A DNA stretch of 64,000 nt, taken from assembly GCA_943788495.1 (NCBI GenBank), contig CALSQO010000002.1:496001-560000 (forward strand), in the 5' to 3' direction. The position numbers and the translations under genes were made by a program. The first letter of the stretch is position 1, and each line of letters begins with the position of its first letter. Shown piece by piece: positions 45,426-54,827 of this stretch. Source of the stretch: UA16 sp905478895. Its GTDB lineage: Bacteria > Bacteroidota > Bacteroidia > Flavobacteriales_D > Sanyastnellaceae. The notes under the pieces were generated by a model. That model was given only the letters and a program-made list of their open reading frames with translations. It ran no database searches and was not told the origin of the DNA.

Positions 45426-46385
45426 TCAGAGGAATCGTGGGTTTGCGTATCGATTCTTCGCGGGAATGCTTTCAAATTTGAAACAGTAACTCAGGAATAC
45501 TTCATGAGAACCTGAGGAGTAGTTGCGAAGTTCAGAAGTGGTCGCATCATATGAGTAACCAAGTCTGAAAATCTGCTTCGAATAGGAGTTTCTCTGCTTG
45601 TCTTCCATGGCGTACTCCACACCAAACGTCGGCGCAATCGCATCCGTAGGTCTCCAACTTACTCCCGCCCAAAGCATATTGTCCCAAAGGACGTTGACAT
45701 TGATGTCTGCTATGGTTGCAGCGAGATCTGTTTTCGCAAGCACGTTCGTTCGAAGCACTAGGTAGTCGCCGTCCAAAGGGTGATTGTAACCTCCCATCGC
45801 GTAGACGTGGCGGCGAGGCTGCATGCTCAAATCGGCAAGCTCTGTTTCCATCAGGTGGGTTGTACTTAAACCTGCATAGAAAGATCCAGGTTTTCGGATG
45901 AAAATTCCCAAATCCAGATCAATTGCACTCGAGCTCGTTTTGTTATTTGGAATTGCTTGGTCTTGCGTGTAGTCGTCAATAGCAATCCATTCGTTTCCAA
46001 GTGTTTTTGAAAACATTGAAGCCGCCATGCCCAAGCTCACGATGGCACCATTCGACAGTGGCTCGAGGTGATACGCATACCCCAACTTCATCAAAGTGTT
46101 CGTCTCCTGTCCCAGAGCATCGGAGTATGCGCTTAGCATTACACCGCCTTTTAGGGCATCCACAAACGTATGGGCTGTGAGCATGCTTGTGTTGGGATCA
46201 CGATCCAAACCTTCCCACTGGTTTCGGTATGTTCCCGATACGCATGTGAGCTCACTGTTGCCAGCTACCGCTGGATTGAATGCGGCAGGCTCCATGTACC
46301 ACTGTGTGAATTGCGGGTCCTGTTGGGCAATCGTTGTGGAGACGATGGCCACAGAAAAGCTCGCGAGTAGGAGGATTCGAGTCAT
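45426..46385 (-). CDS. sprF: PorP/SprF family T9SS membrane protein
   Basis: A 319-residue outer-membrane protein with a signal peptide (LLLASFSVAIVSTTIAQ). It opens with QDPQFTQWYMEPAAFNPAVAGN, the hallmark of PorP/SprF, and continues as a beta-barrel with LGIFIRKPGSFYAGLSTTHL and a C-terminal VFLSYCFKFE. In Flavobacterium SprF is needed for surface display of the adhesin SprB. It precedes gldK by 74 bases, the usual first gene of this cluster; an AT-rich stretch of about 120 bases upstream probably holds the promoter. Confidence 0.93.
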   Translation of the reverse strand: MTRILLLASFSVAIVSTTIAQQDPQFTQWYMEPAAFNPAVAGNSELTCVSGTYRNQWEGLDRDPNTSMLTAHTFVDALKGGVMLSAYSDALGQETNTLMKLGYAYHLEPLSNGAIVSLGMAASMFSKTLGNEWIAIDDYTQDQAIPNNKTSSSAIDLDLGIFIRKPGSFYAGLSTTHLMETELADLSMQPRRHVYAMGGYNHPLDGDYLVLRTNVLAKTDLAATIADINVNVLWDNMLWAGVSWRPTDAIAPTFGVEYAMEDKQRNSYSKQIFRLGYSYDATTSELRNYSSGSHEVFLSYCFKFESIPAKNRYANPRFL

Positions 46386-46505
46386 GTTAACTAGTTGATT
46401 ATCAGCAGGTTTTTCTTAAAGCATAATCTGCTCAAGAACGCTAATATAGAGAAATTCTAAAACTTGTGAATATCAATAGGATAATTCTCAATCGCAAGGC
46501 GACTT

Positions 46506-47678
46506 TTAGGCCAACTTTTTAAAGGTTTCCCACCATCGTTCTGGGAGCTTTCCTTGGGTCGCTTCGATGTAGTCTTCATGTCCGCAGCTCACCAAATGGG
46601 ATTTTCGTTTGTGGTTGCCTTTCTGTGGTGGATAAGGGACTTCCATCCACCAGCGGTCGCTTCGTGGACTCTTGTGAAATATAACGTCTTGATTCACTTC
46701 ATCGAGATCAATGACGTATTTCGTGTATTCGTCCAAGCTGCACTTTGGAATGTCTGCTTTCTGCGCATAAATTCCATCCAGGGCATGCCAAATCAATTGG
46801 GCCATCAATTGTGCTCCGAGATTCCGCTGGTCCAAATCGGGGTTGTGTTCGAAAAAACCAATGCTCTTTACGCGATCGCTCATTCCTGCATAGCGAGCAA
46901 GTTGGCATGCTGTTACAGCGTCAAGCCCATTGGGCCCTGCTTCACTGTGAGCTGCATGATCACTGGCACGGATAGAGCTGGCATCAAAGGAAACCAAATC
47001 CGCATCTCGGAGGATAGGTTCCATGCGATGAGCTCCTGACATGACGTTTCCCAAACGTTCGGATTTGAACTGCATTTTTTCCAGCAGTTCAAGGGTGTCC
47101 GGATCAGTGAGATAGCCTTGGTGACCGATGTTCGTGTAGTCAAATAAATAATTGGGCTCATGAAGAATGATGTCGTTCATGAAATTCCTGGAATTCGAAT
47201 CGTCGGGATCTGCCCCAAAGTCCAATCGAGCATCAATGGTGACCATCTCAACGGACTGCCCAAACGGCTCGAGTGCTCGGTAGAGGGCCGACGTCCAATT
47301 TTGACCGCCGCCAATGACAACGGGTATGATGCCCATTTGCATGAGTTCCGCCGATACCGACTGAACGGCCGCAGCGGTGTCTGCTTCGGTAATTCCAGGG
47401 CGCAAGTCACCTAAGTCAACAGTGGCCCCCCAGTGATGGTGGGGAGTAAGGCGGTAAAGGCACTCTCTTATGCTTTGCGGAGCCCCGGCACACCCTTCGT
47501 TGTCGCCGCTTTTCCTGCCGTCCATGACCCCAAACAACACCACTTTGACGCCCTCCAGCTCCGGCTGATGATCAAAGCGATGCACCTCCATTCGATCCGC
47601 GATCCGCTGCGACCCATCCGCATTGGAGTAATGCGGGGTGTTGACCGATTCGAAAAGGTCATAAATTCCTTCCAACAT
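46506..47678 (-). CDS. arginase/formimidoylglutamase-fold protein with missing metal ligands
   Basis: A 390-residue ureohydrolase-fold protein, usually annotated as formimidoylglutamase. Three family landmarks are recognisable but altered: GGGQN at 123-127 where active enzymes have GG[DN]H, DARLD at 149-153 where they have DAHxD, and SFDAS at 230-234 where they have S-x-D-x-D. Three of six Mn ligands (H, H and the second D) are therefore Gln, Arg and Ser. The C-terminal SDRWWMEVPYPP and LPERWWETFKK are shared by a Bacteroidota-specific subgroup, as I recall it. Catalysis is doubtful. It lies between topA and the T9SS genes. Confidence 0.78.
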   Translation of the reverse strand: MLEGIYDLFESVNTPHYSNADGSQRIADRMEVHRFDHQPELEGVKVVLFGVMDGRKSGDNEGCAGAPQSIRECLYRLTPHHHWGATVDLGDLRPGITEADTAAAVQSVSAELMQMGIIPVVIGGGQNWTSALYRALEPFGQSVEMVTIDARLDFGADPDDSNSRNFMNDIILHEPNYLFDYTNIGHQGYLTDPDTLELLEKMQFKSERLGNVMSGAHRMEPILRDADLVSFDASSIRASDHAAHSEAGPNGLDAVTACQLARYAGMSDRVKSIGFFEHNPDLDQRNLGAQLMAQLIWHALDGIYAQKADIPKCSLDEYTKYVIDLDEVNQDVIFHKSPRSDRWWMEVPYPPQKGNHKRKSHLVSCGHEDYIEATQGKLPERWWETFKKLA

Positions 47679-47765
47679 AGCCGCAATATCGCGGCAAAGG
47701 CAATGGGTTTTTTCTCCGTCGTTTGAAGGTTGCTGACACTCAAACGGGGATTATTCGCTCAGCTT

Positions 47766-50084
47766 TCAGCCCTTTTTTCGCTTGCGCGGTGGGCGCTTCG
47801 CTGCTTCTTCAATCAATTCTTGGGCACGCGCCCAATCAATGGACATGGGCTCTTCCGTTTTCGGGATTTTGACGTTCTTTTTGCCCGCCTTGATGTAAGG
47901 ACCGTAACGTCCTTCCAAAATCCGAACCGTCTCGTCTTCAGCAAAGACTTTAAGCAATGCTTTCGCATCAGCGGCGCGTTTGGCCATGATCAATTCGATG
48001 GCGCGCTCCAGCGTGATGGTATGCGGATCATCGCCGTCGTCTGCCTTAATCGAAACAAAGCTTCCATCGTGTCGTACGTAGGGCCCAAATCGTCCAATTG
48101 CCGCTGTGACGACCTTCTCTTCAAGCGCTCCCAATTTTCGCGGGAGCTTGAATAATTCGAGCGCTTCCTTCAACGTGATGCTCTCTAGGCTCTGGTTTTT
48201 TAGCAGGGAAGCGAATTCCTTTTCCTCATCCTCGGGATCGCCAATCTGCGCCATTGGGCCGTAGCGTCCAATGCGCACGAGAATGGTCTTACCGCTTTCG
48301 GGGTGTTTGCCCAAAATTCGCTCTCCAGAGGCTCGTTCTGCGTTTTCGCGTGTCTCGTCTACGTCTTTTTTGAATCCTTTGTAGAAGGAGCCCAGCATGG
48401 TTCTCCAATCCATTTGACCTTGAGCAATTACGTCGAATTGGCCCTCCACATCCGCCGTGAAGTTGAAGTCCATGATCTGGTCAAAGTGTTGGATCAAAAA
48501 ATCATTAACTACGATTCCAATATCGGTCGGGAACAGCTTGGATCGCTCCACGCCGGTGTTCTCTGTTTCCGTAGAGATTGACACCGTTTCTTTTTCCAAG
48601 GTGATGAGTTGAAAGTTGCGTGGCGTTCCATCGCGGTCGCCTTTTTCCACATAACCTCTTTTTTGGACCGTGCTGATGGTAGGGGCATACGTTGAGGGTC
48701 TGCCAATTCCCAATTCTTCCAACCGCTTGACGAGGCTCGCCTCCGTGAAGCGCGGGGCATGCTTGGAAAACCGCTCTGTCGCAACAATGGTCTTTCGAGG
48801 AAGTTCTTGCCCGGTGGTCATGGCCGGCAGTCGGTTGTCTTTGTCTTTGTCTTTGTCCTCCTCGTCATCATTCCCTTCGAGGTAAACTTTCAAAAAGCCA
48901 TCGAATGTGATGACTTGCCCTTTTGCCATGAACGTCTCCGGACGGGTGGAAACTGAAATAGTAGCAGTGGTGTTCTCCAATTTGGCATTTGCCATTTGAG
49001 AGGAGATCGCACGCTTCCAAATTAAATCATAGAGCCTTTCTTGGTCGCGTTCCCCGGTAGTTGCATTTTGGGTCAAATCAGAAGGGCGAATCGCTTCGTG
49101 TGCTTCCTGCGCTCCTTTTGCTTTCTTACCGCGATACTGCTGGGGGTTGGAATAATGGTCCCCGAATGAAGACGTGATGAAATTCTTGGCCTGTTCGATC
49201 GCATCATCACTCAAATTTGTGCTATCAGTACGCATATAAGTAATCAACCCGGACTCATACAATGATTGGGCAACACGCATGGTTCGACTCACAGAGAAGC
49301 CTAGTTTGCGAGACGCTTCCTGCTGCAGCGTCGAAGTGGTGAATGGCGCAGTAGGCTTCCGGGAAGTCGGTTTGGTCTCAATGGAATCCACCGTGTGCAC
49401 CGCTCCGATGCAGTCATTCACAAATGCAGTTGCTTCCTCCTCGGTGCCGAATCGCTTATTGAGCGGCGCTTTTACCCCCATTTTATCTGCAACGAATTCA
49501 CCGACCACTCGGAAATCCGCCTTTGGCTTGAACAAGGTGATTTCCCGTTCCCGCTCAACAATGATGCGCACAGCCACAGATTGAACACGTCCGGCACTCA
49601 GGCCTGGCTTGATTTTTCGCCACAGCACTGGGCTGAGGTCAAAGCCAACCAGGCGGTCAAGGATCCGCCGCGCCTGTTGGGCATTTACGAGATTTACATC
49701 AACCTCTCGTGGCCGTTCAATGGCCTTCAGAATCGCCTTTTTCGTTATTTCGGAGAATACGATGCGTTTGGTTGCTTCAGGCTTTAATTTCAATGTTTCC
49801 GCTAGGTGCCACGATATGGCTTCCCCCTCGCGGTCCTCGTCCGTCGCGAGCCAGACAATTTCCGCTTTACTCGCCGCTTGTTTCAGCTCCTTGACAAGTT
49901 GCTTTTTGTCATCGGACACGACATAGTTCGGTTCAAAACCATCTTCTACGTTTACGCTTTCATTGCCCTTGGAGAGGTCTCGGATGTGACCGTAACTCGA
50001 TTTTACTACAAAATCTTTCCCCAAATAACCTTCAATGGTCTTGGCTTTTGCAGGCGACTCGACGATGACTAGATTTTTAGACAT
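47766..50084 (-). CDS. topA: DNA topoisomerase I TopA
   Basis: A 772-residue type IA topoisomerase that relaxes negative supercoils. TOPRIM: LVIVESPAKAKTIEGYLG at 5-22 and TDEDREGEAIS at 81-91. The catalytic Tyr is Y283 in ITYMRTDST. Instead of cysteine zinc fingers the C-terminus has three GRYGPMAQIG / GRFGPYVRHD / GRYGPYIKAG repeats, as in many Bacteroidota, and a Lys/Arg-rich end (RPPRKRKKG). Full length and intact. Confidence 0.97.
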   Translation of the reverse strand: MSKNLVIVESPAKAKTIEGYLGKDFVVKSSYGHIRDLSKGNESVNVEDGFEPNYVVSDDKKQLVKELKQAASKAEIVWLATDEDREGEAISWHLAETLKLKPEATKRIVFSEITKKAILKAIERPREVDVNLVNAQQARRILDRLVGFDLSPVLWRKIKPGLSAGRVQSVAVRIIVEREREITLFKPKADFRVVGEFVADKMGVKAPLNKRFGTEEEATAFVNDCIGAVHTVDSIETKPTSRKPTAPFTTSTLQQEASRKLGFSVSRTMRVAQSLYESGLITYMRTDSTNLSDDAIEQAKNFITSSFGDHYSNPQQYRGKKAKGAQEAHEAIRPSDLTQNATTGERDQERLYDLIWKRAISSQMANAKLENTTATISVSTRPETFMAKGQVITFDGFLKVYLEGNDDEEDKDKDKDNRLPAMTTGQELPRKTIVATERFSKHAPRFTEASLVKRLEELGIGRPSTYAPTISTVQKRGYVEKGDRDGTPRNFQLITLEKETVSISTETENTGVERSKLFPTDIGIVVNDFLIQHFDQIMDFNFTADVEGQFDVIAQGQMDWRTMLGSFYKGFKKDVDETRENAERASGERILGKHPESGKTILVRIGRYGPMAQIGDPEDEEKEFASLLKNQSLESITLKEALELFKLPRKLGALEEKVVTAAIGRFGPYVRHDGSFVSIKADDGDDPHTITLERAIELIMAKRAADAKALLKVFAEDETVRILEGRYGPYIKAGKKNVKIPKTEEPMSIDWARAQELIEEAAKRPPRKRKKG

Positions 50085-50223
50085 GAAATGCGTTTAAATA
50101 GGATTGCAAAGAAAGGGATGGAATTCGGATGTTTGCAAAGGAGTTTCTGAATTTGGTCCTTTGATTCAAAATTGACTGGCGCTTAAACCGGCAGCGAATG
50201 CACTTGTGAAAATCAATCGTGAA

Positions 50224-51858
50224 ATGGAATTTGGTCGGCTGCGTTACATGCTCCAGAAAGGTTGTTTTGCGCTGATTTTGTTAGTGTTTGGCGGCGTTTG
50301 TTCTTGGCCCACTGTAGCGATGCAAACGCCATACGGTAAGCATCAATGGCGCCAATGTGACGCCTATTCTATGGCGCTGAACTATTATGAAGAGGAGGCA
50401 GGGTTTTTTGAGCCTAGAATGCACTTTCAGCATGGAAATGGCCTGGGCTCAGGACGTTCAGTAGGAGAGTTTCCGGTCACTTACTGGTTCAACGCCAAGC
50501 TTTGGAACGGCATTGGCTTGAAACCGCATACCATGCGGTGGACCCATATGCTGCTGTGGATTTTGGGTTGTTTGGCTATTTTTAGACTGGGCCGCGAATG
50601 GTTTGGACCCGGAAAATCTGCTTTTGCCACAACATTCGTAATGGCTTCACCGCTCATTGCTTTTTACTCTGCGAGTTATTTGGTCAATGTGGCGGGCTTG
50701 GCAATGGTGTTCATCGGCTGGCGGCTGGCATGGCAAATCTTTGGGCAAGATCGTTTTCGATGGGGCACGGAGCTGATGCTTTTTATGGTGCTCAGTTGCT
50801 CGGTTTTATTCCGACCGACCATGGTACTTGGCTGGATTCCCATTGCAATTTGGGCTTTGCATCAGGGCCAATGGAAGCCATGGGTTTTGAGGCTGTCAGC
50901 TCCGCTTGGCATGGGCCTGCTCTGGGTGTTGTGGGCCAAGTCTGTCAATGCTGCTGCCGGAAGTGTGTACTACCTCACTTCCATTCGACCCGTATGGGCG
51001 GCGCAGAATTCGGATGAGCTATGGCGCGCCTTTAGGGAAGACGTTTTGCCCGAATGGTACCATAAGTATGTTCTGTTCATTCTGGTCGTTGTTGTGCTTG
51101 TGCTGGCAGTCAAGCTTTTTTCGTCTGTGGACTCGGTGAAGGAGACTACCAAAAGGAAAACGAAAGACTTGCACCTGCCAGCGATGATTGCACTGATGGC
51201 ACTCGGGCTGGTGCTGTATTTTTTCCTTTGGTTCGAGAATTTGGACGTTCACGATTATTACCTCATCGAATTCCAATTGATTGTGCCCTTGGTTCTTTGG
51301 TGGTGCATCCAGCGGTTGGAGCAGCTTCGAGTCCGGAATGGGCGTTTGAATCGTATCGTTTGGTCACTATTAATTGTGGCTCTGTCATTCCAATTGTTAG
51401 AAGCTCATTTGCGGACTCGAATGAAATATGTGCCTCCCAAGGGATGGTTGTCCGAGGTTATTCTGACGCAACGGGATCGGGACCTTTGGAGTTGGTTTCA
51501 CTGGGACCAAGAAATGCGATTGGCAAACTTCGAACAACTCAAATTAGCGATGCGTGAACATGGAATCGAACGGGATGACCGTATCATTTCAGTTCCGGAC
51601 CCAAGTCCCAATATCACATTGTCTTTATTGGATCAAAAAGGGTTTACGGATCTTTATGACGAAAATATGACAGGCGATGAGCGGATTGCTTTTTATGTGG
51701 ACAAAGGCGCGTTATTCCTCGTCTGCAGCAGTGCTGAGTGGTTGGAGGAGAGGGCTAAAAGTCCCTGGTTGCAACAGCCGATTATTGATTTGGAGGGCTG
51801 GGTGGTTTTTGACTTACTAAATTCTGAACCACCTTTGCCGGCTCATGCAAGACAATGA
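50224..51858 (+). CDS. GT-C-like membrane glycosyltransferase family protein
   Basis: A 544-residue polytopic membrane protein with about 10 hydrophobic segments. An early TM (FALILLVFGGVCSWPTV) is followed by TPYGKHQWRQCDAYSMALNYY, the first extracytoplasmic loop with charged residues expected in GT-C enzymes of the ArnT/PMT type. A large soluble C-terminal part (about 410-544) follows. The donor would be a polyprenyl-phosphate sugar and the acceptor an envelope glycan or protein; neither is shown by the sequence. ATG 50224 was chosen; a GTG 18 bases upstream is an alternative. Confidence 0.65.
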   Translation: MEFGRLRYMLQKGCFALILLVFGGVCSWPTVAMQTPYGKHQWRQCDAYSMALNYYEEEAGFFEPRMHFQHGNGLGSGRSVGEFPVTYWFNAKLWNGIGLKPHTMRWTHMLLWILGCLAIFRLGREWFGPGKSAFATTFVMASPLIAFYSASYLVNVAGLAMVFIGWRLAWQIFGQDRFRWGTELMLFMVLSCSVLFRPTMVLGWIPIAIWALHQGQWKPWVLRLSAPLGMGLLWVLWAKSVNAAAGSVYYLTSIRPVWAAQNSDELWRAFREDVLPEWYHKYVLFILVVVVLVLAVKLFSSVDSVKETTKRKTKDLHLPAMIALMALGLVLYFFLWFENLDVHDYYLIEFQLIVPLVLWWCIQRLEQLRVRNGRLNRIVWSLLIVALSFQLLEAHLRTRMKYVPPKGWLSEVILTQRDRDLWSWFHWDQEMRLANFEQLKLAMREHGIERDDRIISVPDPSPNITLSLLDQKGFTDLYDENMTGDERIAFYVDKGALFLVCSSAEWLEERAKSPWLQQPIIDLEGWVVFDLLNSEPPLPAHARQ

Positions 51859-51874
51859 TCATCAAAAGCCAAAG

Positions 51875-51979
51875 ATGAGCTGGTTAAAACGCCTCGGGTT
51901 GGCGGGCTTTTTATTCTTCTTGATCAAAGGGCTCTTGTGGCTCGCTGTGATTTATTTTGGCTTCGAGTTGTTTGGTTGA
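51875..51979 (+). CDS. 34-residue single-pass membrane protein
   Basis: Translation gives MSWLKRLGLAGFLFFLIKGL followed by LWLAVIYFGFELFG: 34 residues, basic at the N-terminus, with one hydrophobic helix of about 20 residues broken by a Lys-Gly. Starts 16 bases after the GT-C-like gene and ends 95 bases before miaB. Very short proteins with a GFLFFLIKGLLWL core seem to recur in Flavobacteriales, from memory. Function unknown. A chance open frame would rarely be so regular. Confidence 0.6.
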   Translation: MSWLKRLGLAGFLFFLIKGLLWLAVIYFGFELFG

Positions 51980-52011
51980 CACATTCGGATGTCAAGCCTA
52001 CCAGGCTGACA

Positions 52012-52043
52012 TTCTGTCAGTCGCTTTTTTCGACGTAAATTTG
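52012..52043 (+). promoter_or_regulatory. candidate Bacteroidota promoter of miaB (-7 TAAATTTG)
   Basis: TAAATTTG at 52036-52043 is an exact TAnnTTTG -7 element. A weak -33 (TTCTG, 52012-52016) lies 19 bases upstream. Transcription would start near 52050, about 25 bases before the miaB ATG. Confidence 0.5.
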
Positions 52044-52074
52044 CCCAACAAAGGCACACTAGAAGCAGTCGAAC

Positions 52075-53520
52075 ATGGAAGCAGACGATAAAAAAGAATT
52101 GTTGGGGGAGTCGTTCCAAGGAACTCCAACCGTGGTGCCCAGTCAGCCCACGCATACCCGGAAACTGTACCTTGAAAGCTATGGGTGTCAAATGAATTTC
52201 AGTGATTCTGAAATTGTCGCGAGCATCCTTAGCGATGCCGGTTTTTCAACCACCCGGGAAGAGGATGAGGCGGATCTGATTTTGCTCAATACATGTGCGA
52301 TTCGAGAGAATGCGGAGCAACGTGTTCGCGCCAGGCTAAGACAATTCAAGCAAGCGAAAGGTGCTCGGCCTCATCTTGTGGTAGGGGTGTTGGGATGCAT
52401 GGCTGAACGATTGAAAGAGTCGTTATTGGAGCAAGAGAAATTGGTGGACTTAGTGGTGGGACCGGATGCGTATCGCGATATCCCTAACCTTGTCGAGCAG
52501 GTGCACGGCGGGCAAAAAGCGGTGAATGTTTTGCTGAGCCGAGAAGAAACATATGCGGAAATCAGTCCGGTACGCTTGGATGCCAATGGTGTGACAGCGT
52601 TTATAAGCATCATGCGCGGTTGTGATAATATGTGCAGCTTCTGCGTTGTGCCATTTACACGAGGAAGAGAGCGGAGCCGCGATCCGGAAAGCATCGTTCG
52701 TGAGGCACATGAGCTGTTTGAAGCGGGTTACCGTGAAGTGACATTGTTGGGCCAAAACGTAGATAGCTACAAATGGAATATTGACAACAAAGGCGTCATC
52801 AAAGATGAGGCGCAGCCGGTGGTCCGTTTTGCAGAATTGATCGACCGAGTTGCTCATGTCCATCCGGACCTTCGTGTTCGCTTTTCCACGAGCCATCCAA
52901 AGGACATGACCGACGACGTGCTGGAAGTGATGGCCCAACACGAAAATGTCTGCAAATACATTCACTTGCCGGTTCAGTCGGGAAATAGCGACGTGCTGAA
53001 GCGGATGAATCGCGGCTACACAAGAGAATGGTATTTGGAGCGAATGGAATCCATTCATCGCATCATGCCCGATTGTGCCACTTCAACGGATATCATTTCT
53101 GGGTTTTGTGGCGAAACAGAAGCGGAACATCAGGACACCCTTTCCCTCATGGAAATGATGAGCTACGATATGGCGTATATGTTTTCTTACAGCGAGCGGC
53201 CAAGGACATTGGCGCAGCGCAAGTATGAAAACGATGTGCCTGAGGAAGTCAAGAAGAGACGCTTGCAGGAGATCATGGCGGTTCAGAAAGTGCAAGCAGC
53301 GAACCGAACCAAATCCTACGTTGGCCGCACTTACCGTGTATTGGTCGAAGGCACCTCCAAGAAAAAAGAGGATCAATATTTTGGCCGAACCACCTACAAT
53401 ACCGTAGTTGTTTTCCCCAAAGAAGATGCCCAGCCCGGGACCTATGTCAATGTCCATGTGCATGATTGTACGCCTGTAACCCTCATCGGTACAATCACAC
53501 AGGATTCAAAAGATGCATGA
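52075..53520 (+). CDS. miaB: tRNA-2-methylthio-N6-dimethylallyladenosine synthase MiaB
   Basis: A 481-residue radical-SAM methylthiotransferase that converts i6A37 of tRNA to ms2i6A37. Auxiliary 4Fe-4S cluster cysteines are C38 (YGCQMN), C74 (NTCAIRE) and C108 (LGCMAE); the radical-SAM cluster is CDNMCSFC (C183, C187, C190). A TRAM domain lies at about 415-481. The N-terminal 25 residues are an unusual Asp/Glu-Lys extension. It heads a Flavobacteriales-style run: miaB, sigma-54 activator, lptE, TPR-like, secG. Confidence 0.96.
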   Translation: MEADDKKELLGESFQGTPTVVPSQPTHTRKLYLESYGCQMNFSDSEIVASILSDAGFSTTREEDEADLILLNTCAIRENAEQRVRARLRQFKQAKGARPHLVVGVLGCMAERLKESLLEQEKLVDLVVGPDAYRDIPNLVEQVHGGQKAVNVLLSREETYAEISPVRLDANGVTAFISIMRGCDNMCSFCVVPFTRGRERSRDPESIVREAHELFEAGYREVTLLGQNVDSYKWNIDNKGVIKDEAQPVVRFAELIDRVAHVHPDLRVRFSTSHPKDMTDDVLEVMAQHENVCKYIHLPVQSGNSDVLKRMNRGYTREWYLERMESIHRIMPDCATSTDIISGFCGETEAEHQDTLSLMEMMSYDMAYMFSYSERPRTLAQRKYENDVPEEVKKRRLQEIMAVQKVQAANRTKSYVGRTYRVLVEGTSKKKEDQYFGRTTYNTVVVFPKEDAQPGTYVNVHVHDCTPVTLIGTITQDSKDA

Positions 53521-53531
53521 ATACTTAGGCA

Positions 53532-54827
53532 ATGGATGCAATAGCAATCAAACGAAGATTTGGAGTCATTGGCGTCAGCCCGGCGCTGGATCGAGCGGTG
53601 ACCGTAGCGTCCCAAGTAGCGCCTACGGACCTTTCCGTTTTGGTGTTGGGTGAGAGCGGAGTAGGCAAGGAAATCATGCCGCGTGTGGTGCATCAGTTTT
53701 CAAAACGAAAGCACGGTGCCTTCATTGCTGTGAACTGCGGTGCGATCCCGGAAGGCACGATTGATTCGGAACTTTTTGGGCATGAAAAAGGGGCATTTAC
53801 GGGTGCTACGGAATCGAGAAAAGGATATTTTGAAGAGGCAAATGGCGGAACCATTTTCCTCGACGAGGTAGCCGAATTGCCCATGACCACTCAAGTGCGA
53901 TTGTTGCGCGTGCTCGAGACTGGGGAGTTTATCCGGGTGGGGTCCTCCCGGGTTCAAAAAACCGATGTACGTGTTGTAGCCGCCACCAATGTGGATTTTG
54001 ATGCGGCAATTAGCAAAGGACGCTTCCGAGAAGACCTCTATTATCGACTGAGCCAAGTGCCGATTGAGGTGCCGAGTCTTCGCGATCGTGCCCAGGACAT
54101 ACATCTTTTGTTTCGGAAATTCACCACCGATTTTTCGGAAAAATATCAAATGCCCCCTTTGTCCTTGAGCCCTGATGCCATAGAAGTGTTGGAGAATTAT
54201 CCTTGGCCAGGAAACATTCGGCAGCTCAAGAATACGACGGAACAAATGTCTATTTTGGAGCAAAGCCGCTCCATCAACGCCGACACCTTATTGGGGTATT
54301 TGCCCGAATCTCATCGGAGTAGATTGCCTGTTCACCGTCGTTCGGAAGACGATGAATCAACACTCAATGAACGGGAAATCCTGTACAAAGTGTTGTTCGA
54401 TATGCGCCAGGAAATGCAGGATTTGAAGAAGCTCGTCTTTGAGATGATGAAAGATGACCAGATGTCGGAAACGCAGGCCGCACTGGCCAATCGAATCTTC
54501 AGTGCGCCAGAAACAGCTCAAAAAAGACTCGCCGCAGGTTCGGAGCGGATGGAGGATACGAGCGCTGTTTCACAATCAACGGATTGGTCCGCCCCAAATT
54601 GGGACAGTGAATTGAATGCTAATTCACGGGAGTCTGTGCCGTTGGGCGCAAGTGATGCGCAAGAAGTGGAGGAGGTGGAGGAAGTGCTTTCACTGCAGGA
54701 CTCAGAGAAGGAGTTGATCCGAAGAGCCCTTTCAAAACACCGCAACCGCAGGAAGTATGCGGCGCTAGAATTGGGCATATCCGAAAGGACGTTGTACCGA
54801 AAAATCAAAGAATACGGACTCAAATGA
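53532..54827 (+). CDS. sigma-54-dependent transcriptional activator (AAA+ / Fis HTH, no sensor domain)
   Basis: A 431-residue bacterial enhancer-binding protein. The AAA+ domain begins almost at once: Walker A GESGVGKE at 40-47, the sigma-54 loop GAFTGA at 87-92, Walker B GGTIFLDEVAEL near 105-116, and the PWPGNIRQLKN segment near 226. A long, acidic, poorly conserved linker (about 255-385) leads to a Fis-type HTH at the C-terminus (NRRKYAALELGISERTLYRKIKEYGLK region). There is no receiver, GAF or PAS domain, so control must be at expression level or by a partner. The stop overlaps lptE by four bases. Confidence 0.92.
   Translation: MDAIAIKRRFGVIGVSPALDRAVTVASQVAPTDLSVLVLGESGVGKEIMPRVVHQFSKRKHGAFIAVNCGAIPEGTIDSELFGHEKGAFTGATESRKGYFEEANGGTIFLDEVAELPMTTQVRLLRVLETGEFIRVGSSRVQKTDVRVVAATNVDFDAAISKGRFREDLYYRLSQVPIEVPSLRDRAQDIHLLFRKFTTDFSEKYQMPPLSLSPDAIEVLENYPWPGNIRQLKNTTEQMSILEQSRSINADTLLGYLPESHRSRLPVHRRSEDDESTLNEREILYKVLFDMRQEMQDLKKLVFEMMKDDQMSETQAALANRIFSAPETAQKRLAAGSERMEDTSAVSQSTDWSAPNWDSELNANSRESVPLGASDAQEVEEVEEVLSLQDSEKELIRRALSKHRNRRKYAALELGISERTLYRKIKEYGLK

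Noticed and set aside
51990..52011. Inverted repeat TGTC-A-AGCCT/AGGCT-GACA as a terminator of the GT-C-like gene or the small membrane protein.
   Set aside because: The stem is good, but the nearest T-run begins about 13 bases later and the site partly overlaps the predicted miaB promoter.
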